From NCBI GenBank assembly GCA_029934555.1, contig JAOZMA010000088.1:1-8439 (forward strand): DNA of 8,439 bases, read 5' to 3'. This DNA comes from Acidimicrobiia bacterium. GTDB taxonomy: Bacteria; Actinomycetota; Acidimicrobiia; Spongiisociales; UBA5794. The notes under the pieces are model-generated. The model did not search any database. It was not told the origin of the DNA and saw only the letters and a program-made list of their open reading frames with translations. Both the position numbers and the translations under genes were made by a program. Of the stretch, positions 5,817-8,439 are shown piece by piece (position 1 is the first letter of the stretch; every line of letters starts with the position of its first letter).

Positions 5817-7514
5817 CTACTCCCCCATCGTGTAGGCGTCGCGCTGGGCGTAGACGTGGTCCTCCCACACCCGCCGGTAACGATCGTCGTCCCGGACCGG
5901 CTTGCTGATCATCGCCGTGCAGTAGTCGCCCTGTCCGGGCGTCGTGGCCGCCTTGCCGAACAACTCGACGGCGAACGCCGAGAAGTCGCGTACCGCGACG
6001 TCGAAGATCTCGTCGACGAGGTCCTGGTCGATCCCGTAGATCTCGGCATTCTCGAGCACCAGCTGGGCGTAGACGATGAGCGTGAAGATCTCACCCACCG
6101 CGAGCAGCCAATCGGTGTTCTTCGACTGTGCCTCGGTGGGTGGCTGTGCGGCCAGCATCGCCTTAAAGACCTCTGTCTGTTCGGCGAACACCTTCACATT
6201 GGGGAGATCGAAACGTTCGAAGACCGGCGAGTAGTCGTGGAACTGGATACTCCCGAGCCCCCTCGTCGGCCCCTGGTCGAACAGGAAGTCGTCGTTGGCG
6301 GCATCGCTGCGTTGGCCCACATCAGGAAGGTCGGCGGGATTGAAGAAGTAGTTCTTCATGAACTTGACGATGAGCGCGATGTTGACGTGCACCGTGCCCT
6401 CGAGTTTCGGCAATGCCCGGATGTCCCGTGCGGCCATCTCGAAGAATCCGTCCTTCTCGAATCCCTTCGCTGCGATCACGTCCCACAGATGGTTGATGAC
6501 GTCTTCGCCCTGGGTCGTCACCTTCATCTTGACGACCGGGTTGTAGAGCAGGTAGCGGCGATCGTCGAGTGATGCCGACCGCATGTAGTCGGAGGCACGG
6601 AGCGCCACGAGCTTCATCGCCACGAGGCGCGCGTACGCGTCGGTGAACAGTCGCTTCACGTGAGGGAAATCGGTCACGGTCATGCCGTAGAGGTGACGAT
6701 GCGCTGCGTGGTGGATGGCCTCGTAGAAGGCATGGGTGCACATGCCGATCGAGCCCCACCCGAGGTTGTACTTGCCGATGTTGACGGTGTTGAGCGCCGC
6801 GTTCCAGGCCTCATCGCCCCTGGACAGGATGTCCGCATCGGTGACCGGGTAGTCGTCCAGGGCGTACTCGGCGACGTAGTCCTGGCTGTGCATCACGTTC
6901 TTGACGAGCCGGTAATTGAAGTGCTGCGAGTCGGTGGCGAAGAAGCAGTACTCGCCCGTGTCGGCCATCTTGGCGAACGTCGACACGATGGCGGCCTGGT
7001 TGCCGTTGCCGATGTAGTACTTGCTTCCGTTGGCCAGGTAGGTGCCGTCGCCAACGGGAGTCAACGTCATGTCGGTTGAGTAGAGGTCGGCACCGTGTTC
7101 CCGCTCCGACAGGCCGAAGGCGAAGATGGCTCCATCGTCGAGCAGCCCCGCCGCTCTCTCCTTGACGGCTTCGTTGTCGCTCATCCAGATAGGGCCGAGG
7201 CCGAGCACGGTCACCTGCCACACGTACCAGTAGGGAAGGCCGTAGAAACCGAGGATCTCGCCGAACTCGCAGTTGCGCCAGGTGTCCCAGCGGGTGTCAT
7301 CGCCGCCGTATTCAGCCGGCGTGCACATCGTGGCGAAGATGCGTTCGCTGCCAAGAAAGTCGACGAAGTCCTGGTACCAAACCGCCGCATGGTCGTCATC
7401 CTTGATGCTCTGCAGGCCCTTCGTCTCGAAGAACTCGACCGTCTTGCGCATCACCTCGGCAGAGCGGTCGTCGGGATAGTCACGTTGCAGGTGGTGCGGG
7501 TGGAGAAGGATCAT
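5817..7514 (-). CDS. Acyl-CoA dehydrogenase family flavoprotein with C-terminal extension
   Basis: A 565-residue FAD enzyme expected to oxidise an acyl-CoA thioester (alpha,beta-dehydrogenation) in fatty-acid or related carbon catabolism, in the cytoplasm. Family marks in order: the helical N-domain with AEYGG (67-71); the flavin/substrate loop FGLSEREHGAD (133-143), matching the (A/F)xTExxxGSD pattern; GSKYYIGNG (163-171), matching GxKxxItNg; and GFFEMAARD...LEGT (356-374), matching the ERxxRD...EGT region, with Glu359 in the position of the catalytic base. Most family members are about 380-400 residues; here some 175 more follow, mainly helical, as in larger acyl-CoA oxidase-like members. 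The ATG at 7514 is chosen because AAGGAG lies seven to eight bases upstream. The frame stays open to 7706 but that part is arginine/proline-rich and overlaps the divergent gene. It converges on the cyclase gene with 18 bases between stop codons. The substrate is unknown. Confidence 0.88.
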   Translation of the reverse strand: MILLHPHHLQRDYPDDRSAEVMRKTVEFFETKGLQSIKDDDHAAVWYQDFVDFLGSERIFATMCTPAEYGGDDTRWDTWRNCEFGEILGFYGLPYWYVWQVTVLGLGPIWMSDNEAVKERAAGLLDDGAIFAFGLSEREHGADLYSTDMTLTPVGDGTYLANGSKYYIGNGNQAAIVSTFAKMADTGEYCFFATDSQHFNYRLVKNVMHSQDYVAEYALDDYPVTDADILSRGDEAWNAALNTVNIGKYNLGWGSIGMCTHAFYEAIHHAAHRHLYGMTVTDFPHVKRLFTDAYARLVAMKLVALRASDYMRSASLDDRRYLLYNPVVKMKVTTQGEDVINHLWDVIAAKGFEKDGFFEMAARDIRALPKLEGTVHVNIALIVKFMKNYFFNPADLPDVGQRSDAANDDFLFDQGPTRGLGSIQFHDYSPVFERFDLPNVKVFAEQTEVFKAMLAAQPPTEAQSKNTDWLLAVGEIFTLIVYAQLVLENAEIYGIDQDLVDEIFDVAVRDFSAFAVELFGKAATTPGQGDYCTAMISKPVRDDDRYRRVWEDHVYAQRDAYTMGE

Positions 7515-7669
7515 CAAACGACTCCTTGATCGACGGCGTACACCCGGCGGGTATGCCGGGTCCGTGACCCGACGGAGGATAGGCGGTGCCCATCGACCCT
7601 CCACCATCGGCGGTACCCGACCCTCCAAAGTAGTCTCGATCTCGTGCCGCCAAGTAGAAGGAAGAATGT
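7515..7669. promoter_or_regulatory. Divergent control region with overlapping palindromes and a direct repeat
   Basis: This 155-base region separates the leftward acyl-CoA dehydrogenase gene from the rightward DUF1254 gene. ACCCGGC (7542-7548) and GCCGGGT (7555-7561) form a perfect 7-bp inverted repeat with a six-base centre. Overlapping it, CGGGTC (7557-7562) and GACCCG (7566-7571) form a second one with a three-base centre. CGACCCTCCA occurs twice, at 7594-7603 and 7618-7627, exactly 24 bases apart. On the minus strand TATCCT (7581-7576) could be a -10 box. Its -35 position matches poorly and overlaps the nearer direct repeat, which would suit an activator site, with the palindromes acting as an operator just downstream. 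The layout is inference; the repeats are seen directly. Confidence 0.4.
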
Positions 7670-8439
7670 GTGACAGAGTCGAGCGAGCTGTACGACACCA
7701 TCCCATCGAAGATCACGACACCCGATGTCGTTGAGACCCGGATCGGGACCCTCGAGTTCTTCGACGGTCTGCCAACTGCAGCCACGGTCGATACGGTGTA
7801 CGACAACCTCAATTTCCTTCGTGGTGTCGAGACGTTCCTGAACGGAATCCCGGCAGCCTCCATCGAGGCGATGCGCATGGGAATGGTCGCCATGGGAGTA
7901 GATGCCTGTAACAAGGTCGTCGTCATGGATGAACTGCTGGACTCGCAGCCACTCTTCCTCACCGGCAATACCGACACGGTGTACGCCTCCGGCATCCTCG
8001 ACCTCGAGGTTGATGGCCCGACCGTTGTCGAGATCCCGCCGGGTTGCGGACCCGGCACCGTCAACGACGCCTGGTTCCGCTTCGTCGTGGATATGGGTGC
8101 CCCCGGACCCGATCGGGGCCAAGGTGGCAAGTATCTGATCCTGCCCCCCGACTACGACGGACCTGAGCCGGACGGGTACTTCATCGCACGATCAACGAGC
8201 TACACCAACTGGCTGATCCTGCGCGGGTTCCTGGTCGACGGCAAGCCGGATGCGGCAGCGAAGCTCTTCCGATCAGGGCTGAAGATCTACCCCTTGTCAC
8301 AGGCCGACAGCCCCCCGGACATGACGTTCATCAGCGGATCTCGTGTGAAGCTCAACACGATCCACGCCAACGACTTCGAGTTCTTCGAGGAGCTCGCCAC
8401 GGTCCTTCACAAGGAACCCGTCGACATGATCGATCCCGA
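7670..8439 (+). CDS. DUF1254 domain-containing protein, N-terminal part (3' end outside window)
   Basis: An open frame runs without a stop from GTG 7670 to the window edge, giving 256 visible residues beginning MTESSELYDTIPSK. The start is chosen because GAAGGAAG lies about five bases upstream; the ATG at 7666 is in another frame. The sequence follows the DUF1254 pattern: an N-terminal helical part with FFDGLPTAATVDTVYDNLNF and NGIPAAS, then LTGNTDTVYASGILDLE, matching the family's S/G-N-x-D-T-x-Y-x-x-x-x-L-D-L core. NDAWFRFVVDMG and GGKYLILPPDYDG come next, then RSTSYTNWLILRGFLVDG. In full-length members a DUF1214 domain follows, which would lie beyond the window. No signal peptide is visible, so it looks cytoplasmic. 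The biochemical role of the family is not settled and I do not assign one. Divergence from the acyl-CoA dehydrogenase gene hints at shared control. Confidence 0.8.
   Translation, partial: MTESSELYDTIPSKITTPDVVETRIGTLEFFDGLPTAATVDTVYDNLNFLRGVETFLNGIPAASIEAMRMGMVAMGVDACNKVVVMDELLDSQPLFLTGNTDTVYASGILDLEVDGPTVVEIPPGCGPGTVNDAWFRFVVDMGAPGPDRGQGGKYLILPPDYDGPEPDGYFIARSTSYTNWLILRGFLVDGKPDAAAKLFRSGLKIYPLSQADSPPDMTFISGSRVKLNTIHANDFEFFEELATVLHKEPVDMIDP

Noticed and set aside
5856..6572. Long plus-strand open frame opposite the dehydrogenase gene (238 codons)
   Set aside because: It is the antisense shadow of a clear enzyme gene, rich in V, D, E and R with no domain pattern.
7515..7706. N-terminal extension of the acyl-CoA dehydrogenase up to the ATG at 7706
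   Set aside because: The extra 64 residues are arginine/proline-rich, overlap the start of the divergent DUF1254 gene, and the ATG at 7514 has a good SD.

Overview
The window is GC-rich, densely coded DNA with strong Shine-Dalgarno (SD) sites and frequent GTG starts. It carries an ECF sigma factor with a coupled membrane protein, a cyclase-AAA-TPR signalling protein, an acyl-CoA dehydrogenase and a DUF1254 protein. This content fits a high-GC actinobacterium, and an Acidimicrobiia-like lineage is my best guess. That placement rests on gene content and style only; the window has no rRNA or other phylogenetic marker.

Layout from left to right. (1) Positions 3-743, plus strand: the C-terminal part of an ABC-2 type transporter permease, cut by the window start. 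(2) 744-1090: a 347-base stretch with no convincing gene. It holds several hairpins, a promoter-like pair and a likely terminator for the gene on its right. (3) 1091-2475, minus strand: a two-gene operon with an ATGA overlap, an ECF sigma factor followed by a single-pass membrane protein with an SnoaL/NTF2-like outer part. The membrane protein is the likely partner or regulator of the sigma factor. (4) 2476-2681: the divergent control region between the sigma operon and the next gene. It includes a leader hairpin that would bury the ribosome binding site of the cyclase gene. (5) 2682-5798, plus strand: a large class III nucleotide cyclase / AAA ATPase / TPR protein. It appears to start at a non-standard ATC codon, because the first ATG lies inside the catalytic domain. 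(6) 5817-7514, minus strand: an acyl-CoA dehydrogenase family protein with a long C-terminal extension, convergent with the cyclase. (7) 7515-7669: a divergent control region with overlapping palindromes and a direct repeat. (8) 7670 to the window end, plus strand: the N-terminal part of a DUF1254 family protein, starting at GTG and cut by the window edge.

The middle of the window is a signalling cluster: an ECF sigma/membrane pair back to back with a cyclase-ATPase-TPR protein. The right part looks metabolic, a lipid or acyl-CoA enzyme divergent from a DUF1254 protein. No mobile element, CRISPR array, tRNA or rRNA was seen. The points most worth checking are the ATC start and SD-masking leader of the cyclase, its altered substrate-specifying residues, and the possible structured RNA at about 845-1080.
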